Shown in pieces: positions 25,866-35,506 of a DNA stretch of 51,723 nt (positions within the stretch are counted from its first letter, which is position 1; each line of letters begins with the position of its first letter). Source of the stretch: an uncultured Erysipelotrichaceae bacterium (lineage in GTDB: Bacteria > Bacillota_I > Bacilli_A > Erysipelotrichales > Erysipelotrichaceae); contig CALVFJ010000009.1 in the NCBI GenBank assembly GCA_944326795.1, positions 1 to 51,723 on the forward strand, read 5' to 3'. The notes under the pieces are model-generated. The model saw only the letters and a program-made list of their open reading frames with translations, searched no databases and was not told the DNA's origin. Made by a program: the position numbers and the translations under genes.

Positions 25866-25907
25866 AAAAAACCGCTTGAAGCAATTTTGTTTCAAGCGGT
25901 TTTTTTT
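25864..25907. terminator. Bidirectional terminator between potD and rpiB
   Basis: ACCGCTTGAA (25871-25880) pairs with TTCAAGCGGT (25891-25900), flanked by an A run on the left and a T run on the right, so it can stop transcripts from both convergent genes. Confidence 0.9.
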
Positions 25908-25920
25908 AACCTAATAAAGA

Positions 25921-26367
25921 TCAATGATTTTTGCTTTCGATCTGGTCGATCAATGCCAAGCGTTTGATGTGGCGGTCTTGTTCGAACTTGGCATTTAGCC
26001 AAGCATCAACGATGGCTTTAGCCATGTTTAAGCCAACGATCCTTGCACCAAAACAAATGATCTGCGCATTGTTGTGTTCTTTGGCAAGCTTCGCGCTTAC
26101 TGGTTCGCTACATACGGCAGCACGGATATTTTTAACTTTATTTGCGGCAATGCTGATGCCGATGCCAGTTCCGCATATGCAGATACCACATTCAACTTCA
26201 TGGGCGTTGATGGCGTTTGCTACGGCTTCACCAGCTAATGGGTAGTCATAAGCTTCGCAGCTGTCAGTTCCATAGTTGATCACTTCATGACCTTGCTGGG
26301 TCAAATAGTCAACGATGGCGTTTTTTAATTCAACGGCGCTATGGTCGTTACCAATTCCAATTTTCAT
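25921..26367 (-). CDS. rpiB: Ribose-5-phosphate isomerase B
   Basis: A 148-residue protein of the RpiB/LacA fold. It begins MKIGIGNDHSAVELK, with the catalytic region CGICICGTGIGISIAANK and the phosphate/ring-opening residues in NNAQIICFGARIVG. It interconverts ribose-5-phosphate and ribulose-5-phosphate; related LacAB or allose isomerases are hard to exclude, but no partner lac gene is present. GGAGGAAAC precedes the start. It is a single minus-strand gene between potD and the tRNA group. Confidence 0.88.
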   Translation of the reverse strand: MKIGIGNDHSAVELKNAIVDYLTQQGHEVINYGTDSCEAYDYPLAGEAVANAINAHEVECGICICGTGIGISIAANKVKNIRAAVCSEPVSAKLAKEHNNAQIICFGARIVGLNMAKAIVDAWLNAKFEQDRHIKRLALIDQIESKNH

Positions 26368-26420
26368 CTCGTTTCCTCCATGCGCCTTAATTATAAAGAT
26401 ATTAGCAGAAAATTACAATA

Positions 26421-26443
26421 AAAAAAGCCTTTTTCAAGGCTTT
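26421..26443 (-). terminator. Terminator of the minus-strand tRNA pair
   Basis: Read on the minus strand, AAAGCCTT and AAGGCTTT flank a GAAA loop and are followed by T residues. A near-identical terminator follows the other tRNA-Leu at 39501-39522. Confidence 0.85.
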
Positions 26444-26454
26444 GATCTTTAAGA

Positions 26455-26541
26455 TGGTGGAGATAATGGGACTTGAACCCATACGGTATTTCTACCACCG
26501 GATTTTAAGTCCGATGCGTCTGCCTATTCCGCCATATCTCC
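26455..26541 (-). tRNA. tRNA-Leu (TAA)
   Basis: 87 nt with encoded CCA. The acceptor stem is GGAGATA/TATCTCC, the anticodon loop CTTAAAA gives TAA, and there is a long variable arm as in type II tRNAs. It lies 5 bp downstream of tRNA-Cys on the same strand. Confidence 0.95.
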
Positions 26542-26546
26542 AGGTA

Positions 26547-26621
26547 TGGAGGTTCCTACCGGATTTGAACCGGTGATCACAGAGTTGCAGTCTGTTGCCT
26601 TACCAACTTGGCTAAAGAACC
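26547..26621 (-). tRNA. tRNA-Cys (GCA)
   Basis: 75 nt with encoded CCA and U73. Acceptor stem GGTTCTT/AGGAACC; anticodon loop CTGCAAC between ACAGA and TCTGT gives GCA. It is first of the two minus-strand tRNAs. Confidence 0.94.
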
Positions 26622-26643
26622 AGTTTTACGTCCGTGCTCAAAT

Positions 26644-26672
26644 ATATTACCATAATCTATCATATGATGCAA
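26644..26672 (-). promoter_or_regulatory. Promoter for tRNA-Cys/tRNA-Leu
   Basis: On the minus strand, TTGCAT (26672-26667), a 17-bp spacer and TAATAT (26649-26644), about 22 bp before the tRNA-Cys 5-prime end. Confidence 0.6.
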
Positions 26673-26822
26673 TACTTTTTTTAAATTAATTTTTGTAAAC
26701 ATAATTATGATATGTATTATATAATATGATAGCAAATGATAAAATTTTAAACATGTAAAATAAGGATATATGTTATATCAAGATATCGCAGATGAAAAAA
26801 ACAAAAAAAGTAAAAATAATAC

Positions 26823-26851
26823 TTGATTTTAATCGTCAGGTTTGCTATTAT
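26823..26851 (+). promoter_or_regulatory. Promoter for the seven-tRNA operon
   Basis: TTGATT (26823-26828), a 17-bp spacer and TATTAT (26846-26851), overlapping a TATAAT two bases further on. tRNA-Arg begins 30 bp downstream. Confidence 0.6.
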
Positions 26852-26881
26852 AATATAGCACTGTGAAAAACGGTGACATAT

Positions 26882-26958
26882 GCGCCCATAGCTCAACTGG
26901 ATAGAGTGTTTGACTACGGATCAAAAGGTTGCGGGTTCGATTCCTACTGGGCGCGCCA
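26882..26958 (+). tRNA. tRNA-Arg (ACG)
   Basis: 77 nt with encoded CCA; acceptor GCGCCCA/TGGGCGC; anticodon loop CTACGGA gives ACG, which is expected to be deaminated to ICG. Confidence 0.95.
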
Positions 26959-26966
26959 TATATAGT

Positions 26967-27043
26967 CGGGATGTAGCACAGCTTGGTAGTGCACTTGATT
27001 TGGGATCAAGGGGTCACAGGTTCGAATCCTGCCATCCCGACCA
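26967..27043 (+). tRNA. tRNA-Pro (TGG)
   Basis: 77 nt with encoded CCA; acceptor CGGGATG/CATCCCG; anticodon loop TTTGGGA between CTTGA and TCAAG gives TGG. Confidence 0.95.
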
Positions 27044-27063
27044 TTTATTTGAATTGCTAATAT

Positions 27064-27140
27064 GGCGAGGTAGCTTAGTTGGCTAGAGCGTTCGGTTCAT
27101 ACCCGGAAGGTCGTGGGTTCGAATCCCACCCTCGCTACCA
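27064..27140 (+). tRNA. Elongator tRNA-Met (CAT)
   Basis: 77 nt with encoded CCA; acceptor GGCGAGG/CCTCGCT with a G1-U72 pair as in Bacillus elongator tRNA-Met; anticodon loop TTCATAC gives CAT. Confidence 0.9.
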
Positions 27141-27161
27141 ATTCTAAGGATCGTAAGATAA

Positions 27162-27238
27162 GGACCCTTAGCTCAGTTGGTTAGAGCTACCGGCTCATAA
27201 CCGGTTGGTCGTAGGTTCGAGTCCTACAGGGTCCACCA
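27162..27238 (+). tRNA. tRNA with CAT anticodon, probably tRNA-Ile2 (lysidine type)
   Basis: 77 nt with encoded CCA; acceptor GGACCCT/AGGGTCC; anticodon loop CTCATAA. The acceptor and T-arm resemble Bacillus tRNA-Ile2, whose C34 is changed to lysidine to read AUA. It lacks the initiator C1-A72 mismatch. Confidence 0.8.
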
Positions 27239-27244
27239 AGAAAT

Positions 27245-27335
27245 GGAGGAATACCCAAGTGGTTGAAGGGTCCGGTCTTGAAAACCGGTAGGTCGGGAAA
27301 CTGGCGCCTGGGTTCGAATCCCAGTTCCTCCGCCA
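27245..27335 (+). tRNA. tRNA-Ser (TGA)
   Basis: 91 nt with encoded CCA; acceptor GGAGGAA/TTCCTCC and G73 (serine determinant); anticodon loop CTTGAAA gives TGA; long variable arm. Confidence 0.95.
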
Positions 27336-27350
27336 TTTAAAAATTGATAT

Positions 27351-27427
<77 letters not shown>

Positions 27428-27431
27428 TTAT

Positions 27432-27507
27432 GGTCTTGTAGCTCAGTTGGTAGAGCAATGGACTGAAAATCCATGTGTCGCCGGTTCAATCCCGGCTGAG
27501 ACCACCA
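27432..27507 (+). tRNA. tRNA-Phe (GAA)
   Basis: 76 nt with encoded CCA; acceptor GGTCTTG/TGAGACC; anticodon loop CTGAAAA between ATGGA and TCCAT gives GAA. Last tRNA of the operon. Confidence 0.94.
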
Positions 27508-27518
27508 TTTAAAAAAAT

Positions 27519-27545
27519 ACTCGGGAATAAACCTGAGTTTTTTTG
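27519..27545 (+). terminator. Terminator of the seven-tRNA operon
   Basis: ACTCGGG (27519-27525) pairs with CCTGAGT (27532-27538) with one G-T pair, followed by a run of T. Confidence 0.88.
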
Positions 27546-27621
27546 TGCATTTAAATAAAATAAAAATACAATAAAAAATAAAAAATAATAAAATAATATT
27601 TTACTTTTGCTGGAAATGTGC

Positions 27622-29107
<1,486 letters not shown>

Positions 29108-29109
29108 AG

Positions 29110-30021
29110 ATGAATGATATTTTAGCAAAACTTAATACGGAACAACAAAATCCTAATACGGTTGATATCGATGTATGTTCGACATCTGATATCTTAAAGA
29201 AGATCAACGATGAAGATAAAACAGTTGCCTTGGTCGTTGAAAAACAATTACCAGCTATCACTGCGTTGGTTGATGCAGCATTTGCCTCTTTGCAAAAAGG
29301 AGGAAGGATCATCTATGCAGGTGCAGGGACCTCGGGAAGACTAGGTATCTTGGATGCTTCGGAATGTCCTCCAACTTATGGCGTTAGCGAGGAATTGATC
29401 CAAGGTATCATTGCAGGAGGAACTGAAGCAATTTTTAAGGCAAAAGAAGGGGCTGAAGACTCCAAAGAATTGGCAAAACAAGACCTGATCGAGCGTAATT
29501 TAGGTGCTAATGATATGGTAATCGGGTTAGCGGCAAGTGGTCGTACCCCTTATGTAATCGGGGCATTAGAATATGCGAAAGAAATTGGAGCAACAACAGG
29601 AAGCGTTTGTTGCGTCAAAGATGCAGAGATCTCAGCGTATGCAGAATTTCCAGTAGAAGTCGTTACAGGCCCAGAAGCTGTTACAGGTTCAACAAGGATG
29701 AAAGCAGGCACTGCGCAGAAATTAGTCTTGAATATGATTTCAACAGCAACAATGATAAAATCTGGCAAAGTATTTCATAACTATATGGTTGATGTGCAAC
29801 CAACCAATCAAAAATTAGAAGTTAGAGCTTGTCATATCATCGAAACACTTGGCAAAGTAGATGGTGCAAAAGCTAAAGAATTATTTATTGCCGCTGATAA
29901 AAATGTTAAAACAGCGATCGTCATGGCGCTAACCAATAAATCACGGTTGATCGTTGAAGAAACATTAAATAAAACAAATGGTCATATTACCAAATCGGTA
30001 GAGTTATTAAAGGAGGAATAA
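29110..30021 (+). CDS. murQ: N-acetylmuramic acid 6-phosphate etherase
   Basis: A 303-residue SIS-domain enzyme that removes the lactyl ether from MurNAc-6-P to give GlcNAc-6-P. ATG 29110 is chosen, behind AAAGGAG; an upstream in-frame start at 29074 would lie inside the GH1 gene and add 12 unrelated residues. Signatures are LNTEQQNPNT at the start, IYAGAGTSGRLGILDASECPPT with its catalytic Glu (word ends shown: YAGAGTSGRL, DASECPPT), and GPEAVTGSTRMKAGTAQK. The length is typical. It anchors the assignment of the whole cluster to peptidoglycan sugar recovery. Confidence 0.95.
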   Translation: MNDILAKLNTEQQNPNTVDIDVCSTSDILKKINDEDKTVALVVEKQLPAITALVDAAFASLQKGGRIIYAGAGTSGRLGILDASECPPTYGVSEELIQGIIAGGTEAIFKAKEGAEDSKELAKQDLIERNLGANDMVIGLAASGRTPYVIGALEYAKEIGATTGSVCCVKDAEISAYAEFPVEVVTGPEAVTGSTRMKAGTAQKLVLNMISTATMIKSGKVFHNYMVDVQPTNQKLEVRACHIIETLGKVDGAKAKELFIAADKNVKTAIVMALTNKSRLIVEETLNKTNGHITKSVELLKEE

Positions 30022-30025
30022 GAAA

Positions 30026-30349
30026 ATGGAAGAAATGGAAATGATTATTTTTGAAATTATTAGTAATGGTGGAAATGCTAAAGGGTTGGTTTATGAAGCT
30101 ATTAGCGCAGCTGAAAACAAAGAATTTGAAAAGGCAGAAGCATTATTGAAAGAAGCTGACGAATTCTTAGTACAAGCTCATCAGATTCAAACTAATTTGA
30201 TCCAACAGGAAGCAGCTGGAGAGCATCATGAAGTAACTGTATTGTTTGTTCATGCGCAAGATCATTTGATGAGTGCGATGGAAGTAAGAACCATGGCAGA
30301 AAATATCATCAAGATAAATAAACGTTTAGCAGCTTTAGAAGCAAAATAG
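30026..30349 (+). CDS. PTS lactose/cellobiose-family IIA component
   Basis: A 107-residue helical protein of the Lac family IIA. The phosphorylated histidine should be H76 in FVHAQDHLM, with H80 as the companion. It accepts phosphate from HPr and passes it to IIB. The gene starts 4 bp after murQ. MurNAc uptake in other bacteria uses Glc-type MurP, so a Lac-type IIA here points to a different transporter for the same pathway. Confidence 0.92.
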   Translation: MEEMEMIIFEIISNGGNAKGLVYEAISAAENKEFEKAEALLKEADEFLVQAHQIQTNLIQQEAAGEHHEVTVLFVHAQDHLMSAMEVRTMAENIIKINKRLAALEAK

Positions 30350-30359
30350 GTGAAATTTA

Positions 30360-30719
30360 ATGGTTAAAACTGCAAAATGGGATACAAAAAAAGTTAAGAA
30401 AACTAATCAAACTAATTTTTTAGGTGATACTGATTATGATATTCCGCGCTTTGGCTATAAAAGTTCGTTTATTATCTTGATAACAACTTTGTTGTCTCTT
30501 TTTATCGTGCCATTTGCTTGTGAGTTATTGATGATAGATTATCGGATGCCTACGGTAATTATAGGTGGCACAGCAGCAGGATTTTCGACGGCATATACTC
30601 AATTTTTTATTGAACGGGATCAGAAGATAAATAAATCATTTTGGATCGTAGGAACTTTATTATCGCTTTTTAGTGCGATATTGATCTTTTTGTTGGTGTA
30701 TATGGGTAAATTGGTGTAA
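30360..30719 (+). CDS. Small three-helix membrane protein in the PTS operon
   Basis: A 119-residue protein with a basic N-terminus (about 1-34) and three likely membrane helices, about 35-55, 64-80 and 92-115. I do not recognise a family. It sits 10 bp after IIA and before a second promoter that starts IIB. It may be an accessory of the permease, but nothing in the sequence proves this. Confidence 0.6.
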   Translation: MVKTAKWDTKKVKKTNQTNFLGDTDYDIPRFGYKSSFIILITTLLSLFIVPFACELLMIDYRMPTVIIGGTAAGFSTAYTQFFIERDQKINKSFWIVGTLLSLFSAILIFLLVYMGKLV

Positions 30720-30758
30720 TAAAATTTCAATTAAAAGTTATTTTAGAGTAAAATAATA

Positions 30759-30787
30759 TTGCAAGGAAGCGATTACATTGCTATAAT
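30759..30787 (+). promoter_or_regulatory. Internal promoter with cre site before PTS IIB
   Basis: TTGCAA (30759-30764), a 17-bp spacer and TATAAT (30782-30787). The spacer holds AGGAAGCGATTACA (30764-30777), matching 13 of 14 cre positions. CcpA bound here would block RNA polymerase, so carbon catabolite repression is likely. Confidence 0.75.
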
Positions 30788-30819
30788 TGTACTGGCAGTA
30801 ATAGAAAGGAGAAAAAAGG

Positions 30820-31134
30820 ATGAAAGTCTTATTAGTTTGTTCACAAGGCATGTCAAGTGCGATCGCCGCTAAAGCATTGCAAGATGCAGCAGCAAAAAAA
30901 GGTCTTGAAATCGAAGTTCATGAATGTTCAACTCAAGCTTTTGCTGAAGAAATCAAGAATGGTTATGCGATCGGCATGGTTGCCCCTCAAATTCGTCATC
31001 GTTACGATGTGTTAAAACAGCAAGCTGATGCCGCTGGAATTCCATGTGTATTGATTCAACCACAGGGATATACTCCATTAGGCGGAGCTAAATTATTAGC
31101 ACAGATTCAAAATGAACTTGGCGAAATCAAATAA
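30820..31134 (+). CDS. PTS lactose/cellobiose-family IIB component
   Basis: A 104-residue protein with the phospho-cysteine C7 in VLLVCSQGMSS, typical of Lac-family IIB. It takes phosphate from IIA and gives it to the incoming sugar. It has its own cre-controlled promoter and precedes IIC by 28 bp. Confidence 0.93.
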   Translation: MKVLLVCSQGMSSAIAAKALQDAAAKKGLEIEVHECSTQAFAEEIKNGYAIGMVAPQIRHRYDVLKQQADAAGIPCVLIQPQGYTPLGGAKLLAQIQNELGEIK

Positions 31135-31162
31135 TATTTAATATTAAGGGAGGATCTTTTAA

Positions 31163-32503
31163 ATGTTCGACAAATTTTCCACATTTATGGATGAGAAATT
31201 GTCTACACCAATGGCTAAATTGGCTGAACAACGCCATTTAAGAGCCATTCGTGATGGTATCATCGCAACATTACCGCTGATCATTGTTTCATCAATGTTC
31301 ATGGTAATTGCTTTTTTACCTAACTCTATGCCTACTGATTGGGGCATCACTCAATTCATTGCAGCTAATCAAGCTAAAATTTTATTACCTTATCGTGTGT
31401 CAATGTATATCATGACATTGTATGCAGTGTTCGGTATTGGTTATTCTTTAGCAAATTCTTATGATTTAGATGGTTTATCTGGTGGTATCTTAGCAGAATT
31501 AGGTTTCTTGCTAACGATCATTCCTGCTTCTATCGGTGCGCCAAGCGAGGCTGTTGCTGCTTTAGCAGCAGAAAATGCTGATTTGGCAAATTATTTAGCA
31601 ACTATACCTAGCGGTTTCGTATTACCAATGGGAAATTTAGGATCAGCTGGTATGTTTATTGGTATCTTGGTTGCATTCTTTGCCGTTGAAGTATATCGTT
31701 TTACTCAAAAGAGCGGATTCAAGATTTCAATGCCACCTCAAGTACCTTCTTCAGTTGCTAGATCATTTGAATCTTTGACACCTACGGCAATCGTATTGAT
31801 CGTAGTAGCAACGATCACGATGTTCTTAGGAATCAATGTTCATGCTATCGTAGGTAATATTGTTTCACCATTGATCAAAGCTACGGATACCTTACCATCT
31901 GTATTGGTATTGATCTTCTTGGTTACATTCTTCTGGTCATTTGGTATCCATGGTGTTTCTATCGTTGGTTCATTAGCTAGACCTTTATGGTTAGTTTTGC
32001 TTGAAGAAAATACGACTGCATTTGCAGCTGGAACAGCTGTGACAAATATTGCTGCTGAACCTTTCTATCAATGGTTCATTTGGATCGGTGGATCTGGAGC
32101 TACGTTGGCTTTAGCTTTATTGTTTGCATTTAGATCTAAATCTGCTTATGGCAAAGCTTTAGGTAAAACTTCTTTGGTACCATCAATATTTAACATCAAT
32201 GAACCAATGATCTTTGGTGCTCCTATCGTATTGAACCCAATGTTGATCATTCCGTTCATCATTGCTCCAATGGTAAATGGTATCATCGCTTACTTATTGA
32301 CTAGTGCAGGTATGGTTAATGCGGTTGTAGCAAGTGCTCCTTGGACCCTTCCTGGACCAATTGGTGCATTCTTAGCGTGTGGAAATGATGTGCGTGCAGC
32401 TTTATTAAATGTTGCTTTGATCGTATTAGATATCGTTATTTATTATCCATTCTTTAGAATGTATGACAACAATCTGCTTGCAGATGAGCAAGAAGAAGCA
32501 TAA
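31163..32503 (+). CDS. PTS lactose/cellobiose-family IIC permease
   Basis: A 446-residue membrane permease with about ten helices. Family marks are the start FMDEKLSTPMAKLAEQRHLR, the central FWSFGIHGVSIVG, and NINEPMIFGAPIVLNP near residue 335, where Glu contacts the sugar. It binds and translocates a sugar or disaccharide while IIB phosphorylates it at C6. From neighbours the most likely cargo is a MurNAc-GlcNAc-type disaccharide or a beta-glucoside. A hairpin follows the gene. Confidence 0.92.
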   Translation: MFDKFSTFMDEKLSTPMAKLAEQRHLRAIRDGIIATLPLIIVSSMFMVIAFLPNSMPTDWGITQFIAANQAKILLPYRVSMYIMTLYAVFGIGYSLANSYDLDGLSGGILAELGFLLTIIPASIGAPSEAVAALAAENADLANYLATIPSGFVLPMGNLGSAGMFIGILVAFFAVEVYRFTQKSGFKISMPPQVPSSVARSFESLTPTAIVLIVVATITMFLGINVHAIVGNIVSPLIKATDTLPSVLVLIFLVTFFWSFGIHGVSIVGSLARPLWLVLLEENTTAFAAGTAVTNIAAEPFYQWFIWIGGSGATLALALLFAFRSKSAYGKALGKTSLVPSIFNINEPMIFGAPIVLNPMLIIPFIIAPMVNGIIAYLLTSAGMVNAVVASAPWTLPGPIGAFLACGNDVRAALLNVALIVLDIVIYYPFFRMYDNNLLADEQEEA

Positions 32504-32517
32504 ACTATATTAAAAAT

Positions 32518-32544
32518 AATGCCTTGTTTCAAACAAGGCATTTT
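32518..32544 (+). terminator. Weak terminator or processing hairpin after IIC
   Basis: AATGCCTTGTTT (32518-32529) is the reverse complement of 32531-32542, followed by a short T run. It may reduce read-through into the MupG gene. Confidence 0.65.
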
Positions 32545-32564
32545 CAAAAGAAAGAAGGTAAAAT

Positions 32565-33659
32565 ATGCGAAGATTAGGAATTTCGATTTATCCTGAAAAA
32601 TCTGATAAAGCAACGATCCTAAATTATATCGATCAGGCTGCAGCAGCAGGATTTTCAAGGATATTCTCTTGTTTGTTATCGGTAGAAAAAAGCAAAGATG
32701 AAATAAAACAAGATTTTACAGAAATTAATTCATATGCCAAAACTAAAGGCTTTGAGATCATCGTTGATGTATCTCCTAGAGTATTTGAACAATTAGGTAT
32801 CAGTTATAAAGATCTATCTTTCTTCCATGAAATCAAAGCTGATGGCTTGCGCTTAGATGCTGGTTTTAGTGGAAATGAAGAAGCTTTGATGACTTTTAAT
32901 CCTTATGGTTTGATCATTGAAATAAATATGAGCAATAACGTTCATACAATCGATACGATCATGGATTATCAGCCAAATCGTTATAAATTATATGGCTGCC
33001 ATAATTTCTATCCGCATGGATATAGTGGTTTAAAATTAGATTTCTTCAAGGGATGTACGGAACGTTTTAGTAAATACGGCATAAGAACAGCAGCATTTGT
33101 TAGTAGCCAAAATAAAGATACTTTCGGCTCATGGCCGGTTACTGAGGGATTACCAACTTTGGAAATGCATCGTCATCTACCTCTTGATGTTCAAGTTAAA
33201 CATATGATCGCTCTTGATAATATCGATGATATCATCATTTCAAATTGTTATCCAAGTGCTGAAGAGCTGCAAAAAGTTGCTGATCTAGATCTATCTTTGG
33301 TAACTTTTGATGTTACATTGGTTGATGGGGTACCAGAAATAGAGCAGAAGATCTTGTTTGAAGAACTACATTTTAACCGTGGCGATCAAAATGCCAATAT
33401 GTTACGTTCAACCCAAAGCCGAGTTAAATATAAAGGTCACAATTTTGTATTGTTTAATGCGCCAGAAGTTATCCATCGTGGTGATGTTATCATCGAAAGT
33501 AGCGAATATGGTCATTATGCAGGTGAATTACAAATTGCTTTGCATGATATGAAAAATTCTGGGATGACCAATGTCGTTGGCAAGGTAAATTCAGATGAAC
33601 TATTTATTTTGGATGCCATCAAACCATGGCAAAAATTTAGATTAAGAAAGGCCAGATAA
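32565..33659 (+). CDS. mupG: DUF871 family 6-phospho-N-acetylmuramidase
   Basis: A 364-residue protein of the MupG/DUF871 type: an N-terminal TIM barrel starting RRLGISIYPEKS, with FEIIVDVSPRVF, ADGLRLDAGFSGNEEALM and GCHNFYPHGYSGL, and a C-terminal cyclophilin-like domain with FRLRKAR at the end. B. subtilis MupG splits MurNAc-6-P-GlcNAc into MurNAc-6-P and GlcNAc. That fits murQ and the PTS here. It lies 1 bp before the sugar kinase gene. Confidence 0.85.
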   Translation: MRRLGISIYPEKSDKATILNYIDQAAAAGFSRIFSCLLSVEKSKDEIKQDFTEINSYAKTKGFEIIVDVSPRVFEQLGISYKDLSFFHEIKADGLRLDAGFSGNEEALMTFNPYGLIIEINMSNNVHTIDTIMDYQPNRYKLYGCHNFYPHGYSGLKLDFFKGCTERFSKYGIRTAAFVSSQNKDTFGSWPVTEGLPTLEMHRHLPLDVQVKHMIALDNIDDIIISNCYPSAEELQKVADLDLSLVTFDVTLVDGVPEIEQKILFEELHFNRGDQNANMLRSTQSRVKYKGHNFVLFNAPEVIHRGDVIIESSEYGHYAGELQIALHDMKNSGMTNVVGKVNSDELFILDAIKPWQKFRLRKAR

Positions 33660-33660
33660 G

Positions 33661-34575
33661 ATGAAATACTATATTGGTATCGATGGCGGCGGTACTAAAA
33701 CAGCTTTTGTTTGTTATGATGAAATGGACAATTTGGTGTCTAGCTGTATAAGACCAAGCTGTCATATCTTACAAGTAAATGATGAAAAAGCTATATCTAT
33801 CCTACGTTCAGGAATTGAAGAATTGTTAGCTAGTGTAAACGCAAAAGATGAAGTATATATTTGCGCCGGTTTAGCAGGTTATGGCAAAAATATCAATTTG
33901 CGCCAAAGAATTGAACAAAATGCTGCTTGTGCTTTTAAAGGATATCGTTATATCTTGCGTAATGATGGTGAAATTGCGTTAGCGGGCGCGTTAGATGGCG
34001 GTGATGGAATTTTAGTGATAGCTGGCACTGGTTCGATAGCCATTGCATCTAAAGACGATGTTGCTTATCGCTGCGGTGGCTGGGGATATATGATTGGTGA
34101 TGAGGGAAGCGCCTATTGGATCGCTAAACAATTACTATCAGCATATACCAAGCAATGTGACAATCGTCAGGACAAAAGTTTGTTATATTCTTATCTTTAT
34201 GAAAAATGGCAATTTAATGATGATTATGATGTTATTCCGTTTGTAGCTGATAAGTTGCAAAATAAACGTGATGCGATTGCCGGGCTAGCAGTTTATGCTT
34301 ATGAACTAGCGTTGATGAATGATCTAGAGGCATTGCATATTTATGAAGAGGCGGCGCTAGCTTTAGCTCAGTTGATCAATGCTTTGGCAATTAATTTTCC
34401 TGGTAAGGTCAAAGCAAGTTATGCTGGTGGAGTATGGCATGCCAAAGATATTTTGATGCCAATGATAAAAAAACATTTAGTGCAAAATGTTGATTTTATT
34501 GAGCCTCACAGATCACCGGTTGACGGCGCTAGCTTATTAGCGAAACATTATTTTTCACAAAATTGTAAAAAATAA
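33661..34575 (+). CDS. BadF/BadG-type N-acetylhexosamine kinase
   Basis: A 304-residue ASKHA-fold kinase. GIDGGGTKTAFV is the phosphate-1 motif, ILVIAGTGSIAIA the phosphate-2 motif, and CGGWGYMIGDEGSAYWIA is typical of GlcNAc/GlcN kinases. It probably phosphorylates the free GlcNAc released by MupG, or MurNAc. It starts 1 bp after mupG. The exact sugar is inference from the neighbours. Confidence 0.85.
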   Translation: MKYYIGIDGGGTKTAFVCYDEMDNLVSSCIRPSCHILQVNDEKAISILRSGIEELLASVNAKDEVYICAGLAGYGKNINLRQRIEQNAACAFKGYRYILRNDGEIALAGALDGGDGILVIAGTGSIAIASKDDVAYRCGGWGYMIGDEGSAYWIAKQLLSAYTKQCDNRQDKSLLYSYLYEKWQFNDDYDVIPFVADKLQNKRDAIAGLAVYAYELALMNDLEALHIYEEAALALAQLINALAINFPGKVKASYAGGVWHAKDILMPMIKKHLVQNVDFIEPHRSPVDGASLLAKHYFSQNCKK

Positions 34576-34582
34576 TTTCAAA

Positions 34583-34611
34583 TTCACTTAAAAAATAGTA
34601 TCCTATATATA
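34583..34611 (+). promoter_or_regulatory. Promoter before the RpiR-type regulator
   Basis: TTCACT (34583-34588), a 17-bp spacer and TATATA (34606-34611), 24 bp before the ATG at 34636. Confidence 0.45.
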
Positions 34612-34635
34612 TCAGGAAGCATGAGGTAGTTAATA

Positions 34636-35481
34636 ATGAGCTGTATATATAAGATCAAAGAAGCATTAAATTCTTTTACTTCGACCGAAAAAGCCATCGC
34701 CGATTATATTTTAGAGCACCGTAGCGAAACGATTGAAAAAAGTGCTCAGGAATTAGGAGCGATAACCAAGACTTCAGCAGCAGCATGGATAAGGTTTGCT
34801 CAAAAGCTGGGATATAAAGGCTTGACCGCCATGAAGGTCGATATAGCGAAAGGTTCGCAGGAAGAAGATGAATTATTTAGCGTGATAATTGAAGAAAATG
34901 ATTCATTAGATACGATGGTCAAAAAAGTTTATCAGATGTCTTTGCAGCATATTGATAAAACATATAAGCTTTTAAATAATGAAAGCTTAGACAGTGCCAT
35001 TAATTACTGTATTCATGCTAAAAGGGTCTTTTTAGTAGGTATTGGTGGAAGCGGGATCGTATGTACTGACTTGATGCATAAGCTGACCAGGATCAATAAA
35101 GAGGTAATTTATCATGAGGATCCTCATATCTTGCTGGCAAGGATCGCCCATATCCAAAAGGAAGATGTGTTGATTGCGATAAGTTATAGCGGTGAGACCG
35201 CATTGGTCAATTCTTCAGTTGAGTATGCGAAAAAAAATGAAGCACCAGTAATTGCGATTACGCAATATAACATCCGTAGTACTTTGGCAAATCTGGCCAA
35301 TGTTAAGCTTTATACGCCAATTGTGGAAAAGGAACTGCGTTTAGGAGCTATTGCTTCACGAAATTCTGCTTTGAGCCTAACTGATCTTATATATTATGGT
35401 GTAGCTAAGATGGACTTTGCAAAGACAAAGGAAGATCTGATCAAAACAAGAAATTTGATACATGAAATGGATACCAAATAG
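34636..35481 (+). CDS. murR: RpiR-family regulator, MurR-like
   Basis: A 281-residue regulator with an N-terminal HTH_6 domain (about 1-75; SFTSTEKAIADYIL, TSAAAWIRFAQKLGYKG) and a C-terminal SIS domain (about 120-255; VFLVGIGGSGIVCTDL, ISYSGETALVNS). MurR of E. coli represses MurNAc genes and releases DNA on MurNAc-6-P; the SIS domain here could sense the same ligand. It sits between the kinase and AnmK genes with its own likely promoter. The symbol rests on context. Confidence 0.75.
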   Translation: MSCIYKIKEALNSFTSTEKAIADYILEHRSETIEKSAQELGAITKTSAAAWIRFAQKLGYKGLTAMKVDIAKGSQEEDELFSVIIEENDSLDTMVKKVYQMSLQHIDKTYKLLNNESLDSAINYCIHAKRVFLVGIGGSGIVCTDLMHKLTRINKEVIYHEDPHILLARIAHIQKEDVLIAISYSGETALVNSSVEYAKKNEAPVIAITQYNIRSTLANLANVKLYTPIVEKELRLGAIASRNSALSLTDLIYYGVAKMDFAKTKEDLIKTRNLIHEMDTK

Positions 35482-35506
35482 GTATCCTTTATTTTAGGAG
35501 GTATAA

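Noticed and set aside
26225-26240. GGGTAG inside rpiB as a further regulon motif
   Set aside because: No CTACCC partner at the right distance, no -10 at 19 nt, and it lies within a coding region.
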